From: Lithospermum erythrorhizon
Lineage: Eukaryota > Streptophyta > Magnoliopsida > Boraginales > Boraginaceae
Length of the DNA: 64,000 nucleotides
Reading direction: 5' to 3'
NCBI GenBank assembly: GCA_019722365.1
Contig: JADFUC010000043.1
Location: forward strand, 1-64,000
Positions 51,701 to 61,560 of this stretch are shown piece after piece. Numbering within the stretch: the first letter of the stretch is position 1; every line of letters starts with the position of its first letter. A program made the translations under genes and the position numbers. The notes beneath the pieces were generated by a model, which saw only the letters and a list, made by a program, of their open reading frames with translations, did no database searches and was not told the DNA's origin.

Positions 51701-53915
51701 GTTTGCTTAATATTCTTTCATACTGGTATAAATTATTAATCTAAACCGCATGACTAAATAACTATATATAATAAAAAACAGAATCTTAATACTCAAGAAA
51801 AAAAGACGTTTAATTAATAAAAAATAAAATAAGAAACAACAAAGTTAACCGAAAATGTAGAGTAAATTGATCTTCGAGAAAGATGATGCATTTATCAAGA
51901 TATCAACTTTAATTGAAGAAATAAAAAGACAAAAGATGGAAAAAATTTACTATTTAAATATGACAATCTAATTTTTTAGATAATGTTTTTAAAATACGTT
52001 GAGAATATTTTCTATTTTACGATTTCATAGCTTTTAATTTATGGCGAAGATCCTACATCCTTTATAATATCAGACATCGTTTGCCGAAATATTCAAGATA
52101 ACTATACGATCTCCATAATAACGGTAGATACAATCTTATATGTCAGCGATGATGGCAGTGAAAGGGACAATCTTAAGAGAAATCGATACATTTCAAAATA
52201 TATAAAAGTATATTACTCGATAATTTTATTTTTCTTTTCTACAATTTTACGTTACCTTTTATAATTATAATAACGAAATCACGTATCAACGCTATCCAAT
52301 TTTATGCTACATTTTATAATTAACAATTTAAATCACTTATAACAAATCCAACACGCTAACGCAGACGTCCTTCTTACTAGTTATCTAATAAGTAAATAAA
52401 AAAAAACAAAAAACAAGGTATAACTGAACAACATACAAGAACCATGGCCATTCGTAAGATGATCATTTATAAGCTACAGAAAAATGTTAGCCAAAGAGAC
52501 AGATTATAACATAAAATAATACAGGCAGAAATTATTGCTAAGTAGTCAGTGTTCAGGATTGAGAACTGAGAAGTACACTGAAATGGAAAAATAGAGAACC
52601 CACATTTATGGATGTGAGTGGACAACTGACGATTACAAGCCACTCAAGACATATGATCCAGATATATGGCAGAAGAAAATAAAAACACACACAGACACAA
52701 TTATCCATACATGCATGTTCTAGAGAGGATAACACGCCACTCTTACAGTATATTGATCAGGGCGTCGATGTTCTGAAGCAAGAAAATGCAGCCTCATCCA
52801 TGCAATGATCTCATACTCCCTTTTCAACACATAACATGTCCAAAAGGTGAAAGCATACGCCATAACTAAATGTGTGCAAAATCTACAGACAAGAGTGATA
52901 AGAAAGGAGATAACAATTTATAACAAAGAACAATCAGAAAGATAACTACATATAGAACAGTACGACGGAGTATTCAATAATTATGTAAAAAGGGCAAAAG
53001 GCAGAGACGCTCACTCATGTTTTCGCGTGTAAGTGGAAAACATTATCTCCTAAAAGAATCAAGTGCGATCGTGGGGATAAGTGGAAAGTTAGTACATGGC
53101 AAGTGAAAATTTTCAATGCACACTGAATCTGTTCCAAAGGAAGCATTGTGTAGAACTATATTAACCAAAGGATATTACATCTTATGCATAACTGAATCTG
53201 AGACTATTTCTTTTAACTTCCGAGTCCCTCATTTGAGACCTTCAGAGCTTAACATGTTCAGTTTTACTTAATGCAATATGTTGATAAATCAGGAAGCAAT
53301 GCAAGGACACACAGTTTAATGATGTACGAAACAGTTAAGTACCTCTGGGATTTCAAAGGAATATTTGAAATCGAAAGCTTGTCTATATCACTGAAATTCA
53401 CGTTAGATCGCTCCAAAGTGTGGTTTGTCCAATTAACAGGCACCATGACACTGAAAGCAATTAATGCCATGGGGACAAATATTTTCAGGCTGTTTGAAAG
53501 GGGTGAAGAATACAGAAAACAAGAACATGATTAGAGTCTTGTGTATATGATCTACATAAACATAGTATATTTTCTCAAGAATATAAAGAACAAAAGCATA
53601 CCCTATCAAGTAAATTCTCAAATAAACAGCGGAATCCAATCCGGCATGATCAATAAGCTCTGCTTCAGGCATTTGCAGTGCTGCAGGCATCCAGCTCAAG
53701 AATCTCAGGTATGATCGAAAATCCAAATTGACAACCCTTTGTACGAGTGCACCCGAGTGCAGAGGACTGGCTCTTAAACCCTTGAGATACCATTTGGGGA
53801 AATATACCCTATCGTTGACGGGCTGAATGCGAAGAACAGCAAATGCAATGAAGAAAGCAAATGCAGTTAAGATATTAATGGCTGCAGCAACACCTATATC
53901 ACTAAGAGTGGCCAT
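42246..53915 (-). CDS. OSCA1: OSCA/CSC1-family osmosensitive calcium-permeable channel, 11 coding exons
   Basis: Protein of about 762 residues, close to the 770 usual for clade 1 members. These dimeric channels open on hyperosmotic or membrane tension and admit calcium and other cations, mainly at the plasma membrane. Coding exons, in transcript order: 53915-53602, 53489-53343, 52882-52747, 48518-48417, 48071-47955, 47816-47736, 46539-46199, 45509-45264, 43862-43538, 42957-42724, 42491-42246. All introns are GT-AG and the phases agree. Domains in order: N-terminal membrane region (residues about 1-190, starting MATLSDIGVAAAINILTAFA), cytosolic domain (about 195-360, with VLVRNVPPDPDESV and later RNPTLWLTEWAPEPRDVYW), then the channel-forming membrane region (about 365-650, with FFITYIMVDGWAGVAGEIL, SIGFNTGEP and YNQEYESAAAFWP). 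A hydrophilic tail follows. No frameshift or stop was seen. The paralogue number is uncertain, so OSCA1 means clade, not orthologue. Confidence 0.95.
44238..44600 (-). mobile_element. poly(A)-tailed retro-insertion in OSCA intron 8
   Basis: On the minus strand a GC-rich block (about 44560-44385) is followed by ordinary sequence and ends ACTCTATTAAAAAAAAA near 44240. This 3' A-run and abrupt GC change against an AT-rich intron suggest a LINE- or SINE-type insertion or a processed transcript. I could not identify a tRNA-like head or a protein family, and no target duplication was found. Confidence 0.45.
47317..47337. repeat. AT microsatellite in OSCA intron 6
   Basis: About ten TA dinucleotides in a row. 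Confidence 0.9.
48667..48720. repeat. compound (CT)12(AT)15 microsatellite in OSCA intron 3
   Basis: Twelve CT dinucleotides pass directly into fifteen AT dinucleotides, about 150 bases from the acceptor side of exon 4. Compound tracts like this are length-variable. Confidence 0.95.
49290..49960. repeat. diverged repeats of about 90 bp in OSCA intron 3
   Basis: A segment resembling TTCGACTATCAAAAAGAAAA recurs near 49316, 49408, 49591, 49707, 49802 and 49890, each followed by a TATTTAGTATGTATA and CATAATTTT segment. Units differ widely in sequence and the spacing is 88-116 bp (one gap is double). Confidence 0.6.
50552..52380 (+). mobile_element. candidate non-autonomous Helitron in OSCA intron 3
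   Basis: The start reads A|TCTATTAGTAAAAAATAAT followed by TTCAGCCCTACGCTGACACC, like plant Helitron 5' ends, and the end reads CCTTCTTACTAG|T, the CTRR-T terminus. The insertion point is between A and T, as expected. A short GC-rich segment (ACGCTAACGCAGACGT) precedes the end and may be a degenerate hairpin. No Rep/helicase frame is present. It contains two direct copies of a block of about 120 bp, starting near 51425 and 51600. The call rests on the two short termini. Confidence 0.55.
52921..53264. other. OSCA intron 2, no feature seen
   Basis: Ordinary AT-rich intron between coding exons 2 and 3; no element recognised. Confidence 0.6.
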
Positions 53916-54690
53916 TTTCTGCCTCAATAAACAACTATTCACCTGTGACATATTTAAAAAGAAAACAGTAAATCAAAAGGCAGAAACAGAATGATACTAC
54001 CATGTCAAACATTCCTACAACATAAATTTTTAAATAATCCGAATCAGTCGAAGAAAATGTAGAAAACGTTCTGATTTTCCCTCGGGATGTGTATAGAATA
54101 AATAAAATTAAACTCCATGGGAATATTTACAAGGAAATAAATCAATGTAGATCACTTTATAGTGTATAATACCTATAAAGAACAAAATGATACAGAGCAG
54201 ATTAAAATGAGAAATTCAAAGGTAAACAATATTGACAACATTTGCTAATTCACTTCATTATGATTGACATCACATCATATACAAAATTAATGCAAATTAA
54301 ATCCCAGAAGTATTATTTGAAACGTAACCAACTGAAAAGGTTCCAAATTATACGAGTTTTACAAAAAGAAAAAAAAAGAATCATTAACAAGGTTCAGTAT
54401 ACAACTACATTTTATTCTCCTAATTGCTTGTGATGAAAATAATAAAAACAGACAATAAAGAATTAATAGAAAGTGATGTTGGTTAAGAGATTGAAGTTGA
54501 AAAAGCAGGAGTTATGAATTGAAATAAACATAAAGTAGTCCGTATAAAATTAATAATTAAAAATAAAAAGAGGCGAATTAAGAAATGATACAAGCAGCAA
54601 AAAAGAGAAGATGAACTGATGAAGAAGCTGAAACGGTAGCGTTGAAGTCGTGATCACCAGCACTTTCTACTTGGTACATATGTTAAATTC
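53916..54690 (-). other. OSCA 5' UTR with probable intron
   Basis: A good acceptor (TATGTCACAG) on the minus strand ends at 53943, 27 bases before the start codon, so the 5' UTR is probably split. A non-coding first exon at about 54590-54690 is likely: it is GC-richer than its flanks and is followed by GTATCA on the minus strand near 54590. The start of transcription is not resolved. Confidence 0.5.
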
Positions 54691-56216
54691 GATAATTCTC
54701 TCCCCACAACCGCACATTTATCAAATAACAATTAAATAACATCCATTTTTCAGTAACACTCCCAATACGTGTTATTCAAGGTGTCAAATTACTTTCTCTC
54801 TTCCATATCACTTTATCTTCCTTTCACAAAATATTTTTTTTTTGAATTTCAAAAAATTCATAATATTTTAATTAGGAAAAATATGTTTTGGTTTGAACGG
54901 TTTTTGAATTTTTTTCAAACCGATCCGACATAGGAAGTTTTTTAAATGTCAAAATCATAACCTACTCATTCAATATATAAACCATGCGGTTTGATATTTG
55001 CGGTTTGGCGGTTTCACTAAGAAGTGCTTGACAATTTCACTCAATTAAAAATCATATTTATTCTTTAAGAAGAAAGTCAACACAAAGTCACTAATATTTA
55101 ATTTAAAACCCAGTAGCAAATCAACAATAAATATTCAAAAATTCAACGAAAGAAAAATTAATCGAATCTAAACCCTAAACCGAAAATAAATATAAATTAG
55201 TGGATCACGGACCCAATACACATGTAGGTTAATTATTAGGTTTATACTGTGTGTAGTTTATACTCCATATTATTTATCAATATTTAAATATTCATAATTA
55301 TTTAATATATTTAGTGTTAATTGGCTGGCTCTGCCTTGGCCAGGGCGTGGTTATTAAATGAAAAACCAAAACAAAAACCAATTAAAAAATTAATATAAAA
55401 TTGTCCAAAACCGAACCAAATATTTGAAAACTTGTCATAATGGTTCGTCTTTGCATTTGACTGCTTGGACTACTCGAATTACAATTTTAATACAATTAAT
55501 GAAAGTGGGTGTAAAACTCAAAAAATTTTGGTGTTCAACGATACAAACTTTGGCCTCTATTTATGATTTCTAAAAATAAAAATGAAGCGATATATTTTTT
55601 TTTTCTTAATTATTGTACAAAAAATAATTTAAAAAAGAAGAGAAAAAAAAATAAAGCCTAACCAACCATCACTAGCTGTTTGATTTGTTTGCTACCTGGT
55701 GAAATAAATGAGTCTTTATTTTATTTCCGATGGGGCCCACATTTTGAGTGCCAAAATAAATTCCTCCCGGATCAAAATTTATTCCCCGACATGTAAGGCA
55801 ATTGACACTCAATCGACATTATTTATCAGGTGAAATATCTCTTTTTGACATCACATTTGAACCCTGCTGTGGGTAGTCTTAGGAGTAAGCATAAAAATGA
55901 TGTGTGGACATCGACATCATAACGACGACGTTTTGGCTTATTTAGTTTTGACTCAATGTGGCTCTACTACCTTTTGACTATCTATATATTGCATGGATTG
56001 GACTCATTGGATTCCAACTCCCTATCCCCACTCTCACTTACGCATGCAATTAATATTTAATTCATTTTTATTTTACATCATAATACCCCATTCTCAATTA
56101 GTTATAATATTCTAATCTCAAATTGATCTTTCCGTGTGTTTTGAAGTGGTTGAACTTTAAAATATACTCTCAACATCATACTTTAATTTTACTGGGCATG
56201 TTTCATTTTTTTTACT
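54691..56216. other. upstream region of the OSCA gene, no gene seen
   Basis: AT-rich with T- and A-runs. The core promoter should be at the left end. No TATA box can be chosen over chance in this composition, and no protein or RNA gene is visible. Confidence 0.4.
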
Positions 56217-56268
56217 CAACTGATATGAATATCATTAAAAATCAACTGATATGAATATCATTAAAAAT
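56217..56268. repeat. perfect 26-bp tandem duplication
   Basis: CAACTGATATGAATATCATT and the six bases AAAAAT after it occur twice without a mismatch. Confidence 0.95.
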
Positions 56269-57821
56269 GAAGAAACGTCAAGAGAGTTGCTGTTTTGGGA
56301 ACAAGGTATAACCAAACAACAAGTACTTAAATAAATTACAAGTCGTGTAAAAAGGCTGTCGACAGTCAAGAAGGTGGAGAATGAAGCCATGTCGCTTCAC
56401 TAACTCCCCCATGAATCCAATTTGCAACGGTGGGCGCCACATTATTGGTTGATCTTTTCGTGAATTGAAATTTTACCTCCAATGCAGTAGTGAGATATAA
56501 TATGTCCCCTACTAAAACTTCAACCTCCATTGTTGGTTGACAGTGACCTGTAAGCATCTGGAAGAGCATCTTTGAATCGCTTTCAACTTCGAGTCGTCTC
56601 CAATTGTGCATAAGAGCAAATTCTACACCATATCTCAAAGCCAGCGCCTCCGCAACAATAGGCGATGCAACTTTTGGGATTTGAATGAAGCGAGCTCCTA
56701 CAAACGTTCCTCTATCATCGCGACATACGAACCCAGTAAAGAGTTTTGCTGTTGTGATTTAAGCACTCTAAATCCTCCTCGTGAGTTTCCAAGAACCAAT
56801 AAAACGATGGAAATTTAAGCTACGGAATAAACGCATACGTTAATTTTATACGCGCCTCCTCAACGCGAAAGCGCACGCCCCGCTGGCCGGCCGCAATCCA
56901 CTAATAAACCGTAAGATCGCCATGTGCCCCTACCACTACCTATAATCTACGCTGAAGATTTTCATACACCGAAAAATCTCAACCATGTGCCCTATCACCA
57001 AAGATAAACTCTAAGCTTTAACAAAAACCATGCTCTTCAATAATATTAAAGCACTCCAATATTATCTGCATTTAATTTCTAGTTGGGACTCAAGACAAAT
57101 TTCGGGGATCACCGTCTTCAAGACCATTCTCAAAGAAATTCTTCCCAGTTCATCATCCATCAACCCTCGATCGCCCCATCCCAACTTCTGTCTCTTTTCC
57201 AATCCTGCAACATCCTCGAATCCACACCAACTCGACACGGCTATAATCTGTATCACCATTACTTCTACCCCGCTTCGACTTTTCCTCATTCAAACAATCT
57301 CACCACGCTTCCTCGCATTTGCCTTCTCGACTATGATCTTCAACCTGCACCTCGAAAACCTCCAAGCTGACGCATTATCAATGAATTTCTCTCTTCTACC
57401 TTCCCATTCCACGCCGCCGACGACTTCCTTTCATCTAATTCATCGACTGGCCGACGCTTGGACGTAACACCTTTCAACAGCTTAGCAAAGCAATCGTGAG
57501 GTCGTAATACCTCACCGCGAATTTCAAACACGCCGCTAACTCGGGGATGCATTCATGCAACACGTAACCGGCCGTGATCCTTCCCCTGCAGTTCCTTCAA
57601 AATTAACTCATCACCAAACGAAGTATTACATTCTATCACTGGGGTATCTTTTCTCGACCTTCAATGCATCTTCATTTGCACACCATCGAATCTCCCCGAG
57701 AACCTCTCAAAGACATCTGCATCAGAATTTCACCCAACGACAATCCTCTTTGTATTCAGAGAAACTCCCATGCCTAATCTCACTTGCTTTTCTCCGCACC
57801 TGCATCCTCTGCTCAACCTCT

Positions 57822-58750
57822 TCATTTGAGAACCGCCGCCAAGATAGAGTACCCGACTTCATTCTTTTTTATTACTATCAAGCCCCGAACAACCTCCAGC
57901 TTACCATCTTCAAAAGTAGCTCGAGCAACCATCACCATCCAAATTGACTCACCGAAATTAAACTCTTCCCTAATTTCGTGAATATTCTCACCTTGTCGGG
58001 CCTTAAAGAACCATCTCGAACTTGCATTCACATATCCCATACCTTATATCCAACCTGCTCACACCATCGCCAGCGCTTAACAAATTCCATAATTTTAAAA
58101 CATAATTCACTATTACATCTCTCACAGTTTAAGTATGAAAAGAAGCTCCTTAATCTACTATCCAGAATCAACTAAGCATTCACGTATAAAACCAAAGCGC
58201 TTTAATAATCGCCAACACAACACGGTAGCATCACCGTTAGCAGTTGCCTCTTCACGTGACCCATCTGCCACAACCCCAAAGACACAAGATCGTAATTACT
58301 TCTACCTTTACCTCGCGATCTCCCAATTATTTTCAAACCTCTCGTCTCCCGTTTTTCCTCTTCCTACACTTAACGCACAACCCTTAGCATCTTCACTCAC
58401 ATGAAGCCTTACGACTCCTTAGACAGATTATCGGCCTACAACCACCTTAAGTTCAATCTAAGACTCACATGCACTACTTAATCACGCCTATCAAGCCCCA
58501 ACTTCGGGTAACGGCTAACAAAATCGTGTGACCTTGCATCTCATCATCAACATTAACATCTACCGCCGATAGCTGATTAATAATGCTATCGAAATCAAGG
58601 TGTCTCGCTACGGGTGTAGTTTCGACATCTTAAGTGTGAAATGCTTTTTCACGGTATACCTTATTATTTCTGCGTAAGGTTTCATACGTATCGCATAAAG
58701 CCTTCATCGCCCCCTTTGGTGGTCTCCCTTAACAACGTTAGCAACTGCGC
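57822..58750 (-). pseudogene. copia gag and protease remnant
   Basis: On the minus strand at about 58690-58510 the frames give LCDTYETLRRNNKVY and DFDSIINQLSAVDVNVDDE followed by HTILLAV, the pattern of copia gag. Near 58270 QMGHVKRQ is what remains of the zinc knuckle. Near 57930-57830 FEDGKLEVVRGLIVIKK resembles the end of the protease region. Frames change often; no complete protein is possible. Confidence 0.7.
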
Positions 58751-58990
58751 TTCTTGGACAAACAAGTGTCCATCACACCCAAGACTCAATTGCCTAATTC
58801 CATCCATTTATCCTCATCTATCTTCCTCAAGCTTCTCCCCTAAAGGGTTTGTTCAAATTTCTTCCGCATGCATAACTTCATACACATCTTCCACGTGGAA
58901 AATCGACTCCATCGAATTTTTTCTACGCACGTGTCACAATTCCTTCGCCTACCTACTGACATTCCTTAAACTCACAACCAAGCCTACCAC

Positions 58991-59006
58991 CAAGCTCGAT
59001 ACCAAT
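58991..59006 (-). other. primer-binding site of the nested copia
   Basis: Minus strand ATTGGTATCGAGCTTG; differs from the common TGGTATCAGAGCTTG by loss of one base and one change. Confidence 0.75.
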
Positions 59007-59007
59007 G

Positions 59008-59551
59008 CTTACTCTTAAGACCCCTAAATCCTCCTCGACTTCAAGCAATCAATAAAAACGAAATTTATGCGGAAATGTGACACAAGAATTTTATATGTGT
59101 TCCCTCCTCAACGCGAAAGGTATCCTGTCACGCCGCATCCACTAATAAAACCGTAAGATCAATATGCTCTTACCACTATTATAATCTATGTCGAGTATTT
59201 TCTTATACACCGAAAATCTCAACCACAAAGTTCTATCAAGAACAAAAGATAAACTCTCTATGTTTTCCAAGAACAAAAACTATGCTCTTCAATAATATTA
59301 AAGACCTAATATTATTCTAGGACAGAATTTCTCTATTCTCATGTATTTGCGTGATAAATAAAAATTCATGAAATCATCCTATATTTATAGGCTAACAAAA
59401 CCTAGTAAGACTATATCTTTCTTGGGCTCCAAGTCTTCAAACCCGCTCTTAAAAAATAAAAAACCTAATACTACAAGAGATATATCCTAGTTAGACTCAA
59501 ATTAGGAAATAATTAGAGCCAAAATCGACTCAAACTAGGTCCAATTCCAAC
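59008..59551 (-). repeat. 5' LTR of the nested copia
   Basis: Runs from the primer-binding site to CCAATTCCAACA. An AT-rich stretch at 59335-59395 (minus strand TATAAATATAGG) could be the promoter region. Confidence 0.7.
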
Positions 59552-59850
59552 ACTGCTGATCGACTTTCTCCGCCCAAAGATCGTCGTTCAATTTGAGCTG
59601 ATCCCCGTTGGTTTCTGCCACATTTCGTTGCTAATCACCATTTGATGTCGAGTTGGAAATCAGGCCTATAACATGCTATTTTGTACCCTCTCTATCCAAT
59701 TGCTTTCCATATAGTGTCATCATTAAAGACCTGCTCCCCAAATACAATGCCATTTCTATGCTTCCAGAGAAGCCAAAGAATATTAGCCAACCTGTCTAAA
59801 TTCTCTGAATAACGAAGCTCATGAAATTTAAAAGTTTTACGTGAGTCTGT

Positions 59851-60863
59851 TCATTCTTGGTTAAGTCAACGATTTTAGTTAATAAATAGTAATTGCAAAT
59901 TTAGCGCAAAATGCATGTATCTACCATTCTTTGAAATAAGAGTATTTTGATTTTTATAATAATGTCCGTTGCTACAATTGTTGTAACAATTCATTTATTA
60001 GTTTTAGTTAAATGAGATTACTCAAACTAAGTTTTTAATAAATAGTAATTGTAAATTACTGTCTTAACTCACGATAATATGAGGGTTATGCCGCATCGAA
60101 GCCAGAACTGTTTTATGGTATGGGATTTGCCGGAACGCTGTTGTAATTGGTCAAATTTCAATAACACTCGGATCGAAGGAAGACAAATCCGATAGACAAT
60201 AAAACGTAAATAAATAGTGCGTAAATTAAAAGACATTGTAAAGATGTAACCCGCCTCGACGCAATGTAAAGACTCTAGTTCCCAATACCATTTAAATAAG
60301 GATTTTACTTTGATATTGAGATATTACAAATAAGGACTTATCTTCCCCGAACGCCCTATTTTACTCCAAACTAGTAAACAAGTCCAGGCTCCCCCTGACT
60401 TCTATCCCTCACAACTCAGTGTTTACAATGAAAAACTCTCAATGATTGTTATGACGTAGTGTCATAAACAATCGTATTATCTGGGGCTAAGTTTAGAGAA
60501 TTCTTCTAACACATTCAACCTTACAAAAATATAATCTCTCAAATCTTTTGCTCATTCTTAAAACGTAGAATTATTATGTAATGGAAGGCCCCTTTTAGAT
60601 CTCAGCAGAGCAACTCTTATATGAGTGTGAACACCAAACATATATGGAAATATCTTCCATAAATAATACTCTTCATATGCAAATCTCAATCTTCACGCTT
60701 GGGTAATACTCCGCTATTACTATATAGCCTTCATACTCGAAATACTCCAAGCAAAACCTCCGAAAATATATATTCCGTAACTTTACCAAAATCAAAGAAG
60801 AACAAAATAGCTACCAACACCAAAACACCAACACAGACATTAGATCTTCATGCATAATCGAGT
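59851..60863. other. no gene; LTR- or UTR-like DNA
   Basis: The 60100-60850 stretch has the texture of a retrotransposon LTR (CTCCCCCTGACTTCTATCCC, AACAC near 60510) but no partner repeat was found in the window. Confidence 0.4.
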
Positions 60864-61560
60864 ATAATAATCATAACGGCCAATTATATTATATACGACT
60901 AATATTATCTCGAGCCTGTAAGGTCACACACATACAATGACGCTGAGTCATATTCCATGTATGGAATTAAATCGCATTGTTAAATCGAGAGTTCATTAAA
61001 ATCAACAAGATACCTAATCGAGAGTTTTACATCGTGAATGTAAATTTAATTGGATAAAATCTAATCAATTAATTTGGGTTCAATTGACGGTTTAACAAGT
61101 GGAAGCCTCATTAGTAACTTGTTCAAAGCATTTACTGCCTCAGAATAAGTTAGTTAACAAATAACTTGTTAGCTTATTTATCAAACGAGTCAAGCTATTC
61201 GGGTGAAACAAGAAGGTACTATATAAGGAAAGAGATGAAATGAAAAACCAAAGTTTTCATTTCATCTTCTTCCCAAAAGAAAAACCGCCGCCCCTCCTCA
61301 TTCTCTCTAGCATTTTGAGTCAAGTTTTGACTCATTTTGTTGTCCAATTGCTCGTAAGATTCTAGCAAATCCAATCGCGAGATTCAACCGCTTCTAAGGC
61401 GACTGCTCGTGGAGCATTTCACTCGAGGCGCCAAGAGAATCAACAGAGAATTCGTGAGGCTTGAAAGTTCGTTATATCCGCCGCATTTAGTACGCTGTAT
61501 TCATACGTGTATGAATTTATATGGTACGTATGTTTTCAGAATTCGATTTTATGCCATTTA
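60864..61560 (+). repeat. isolated LTR of the 10588-14966 copia family
   Basis: It shares ATTATCTCGAGCCTGTA, GTCACACACATACAATG and CATATTCCATGTAT-like blocks with the LTRs at 10588 and 14019, in the same order, and a comparable end around TATGTTTTCAGAATTCGAT. The first about 250 bp of the family LTR are missing. No internal copia sequence follows, so it is a solo or truncated LTR. Confidence 0.7.

Larger units (their letters stand above)
56766..59551 (-). mobile_element. copia element nested in the LINE
   Basis: Direct repeats at about 56766-57065 and 59008-59551 share blocks such as CTCCTCAACGCGAAAG, CCACTAATAAA, ATACACCGAAAA and ATGCTCTTCAATAATATT. The right copy ends CCAATTCCAACA, so the minus-strand start is TGTTGGAATTGG. 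A primer-binding site lies just inside it. The interior has gag and protease traces but is only about 2 kb, so most of pol is lost. The left LTR lacks about 240 bp of its U3 side. Placement inside LINE sequence dates it after the LINE. Confidence 0.75.
56366..59850 (-). mobile_element. LINE remnant split by a copia insertion
   Basis: Two parts on the minus strand belong together. At 59850-59552 the frame reads ENLDRLANILWLLWKHRN and then GIVFGEQ, as in the region before the RNase H of plant L1-type ORF2. At 56765-56366 it continues with FVCRDDRGTFVGARF, AEALALRYGVEFAL, then LEVESDSKMLFQML and VKFQFTKRS.NNVAPTVANW, an RVT_3-type RNase H domain. The DDE-type acidic residues are partly visible. 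Reverse transcriptase and endonuclease parts are absent from the window. Confidence 0.8.

Noticed and set aside
57030..57467. Plus-strand open frame of 145 residues
   Set aside because: It begins in LTR sequence of the nested copia and has serine/proline/leucine composition typical of antisense frames; no family matched.
57555..57947. Plus-strand open frame of 130 residues
   Set aside because: It lies opposite the protease part of a minus-strand copia element and looks like the antisense of decayed coding DNA.
60100..60850. Separate LTR retrotransposon
   Set aside because: The texture is LTR-like, but there is no second copy, primer-binding site or coding remnant, so it is left unassigned.
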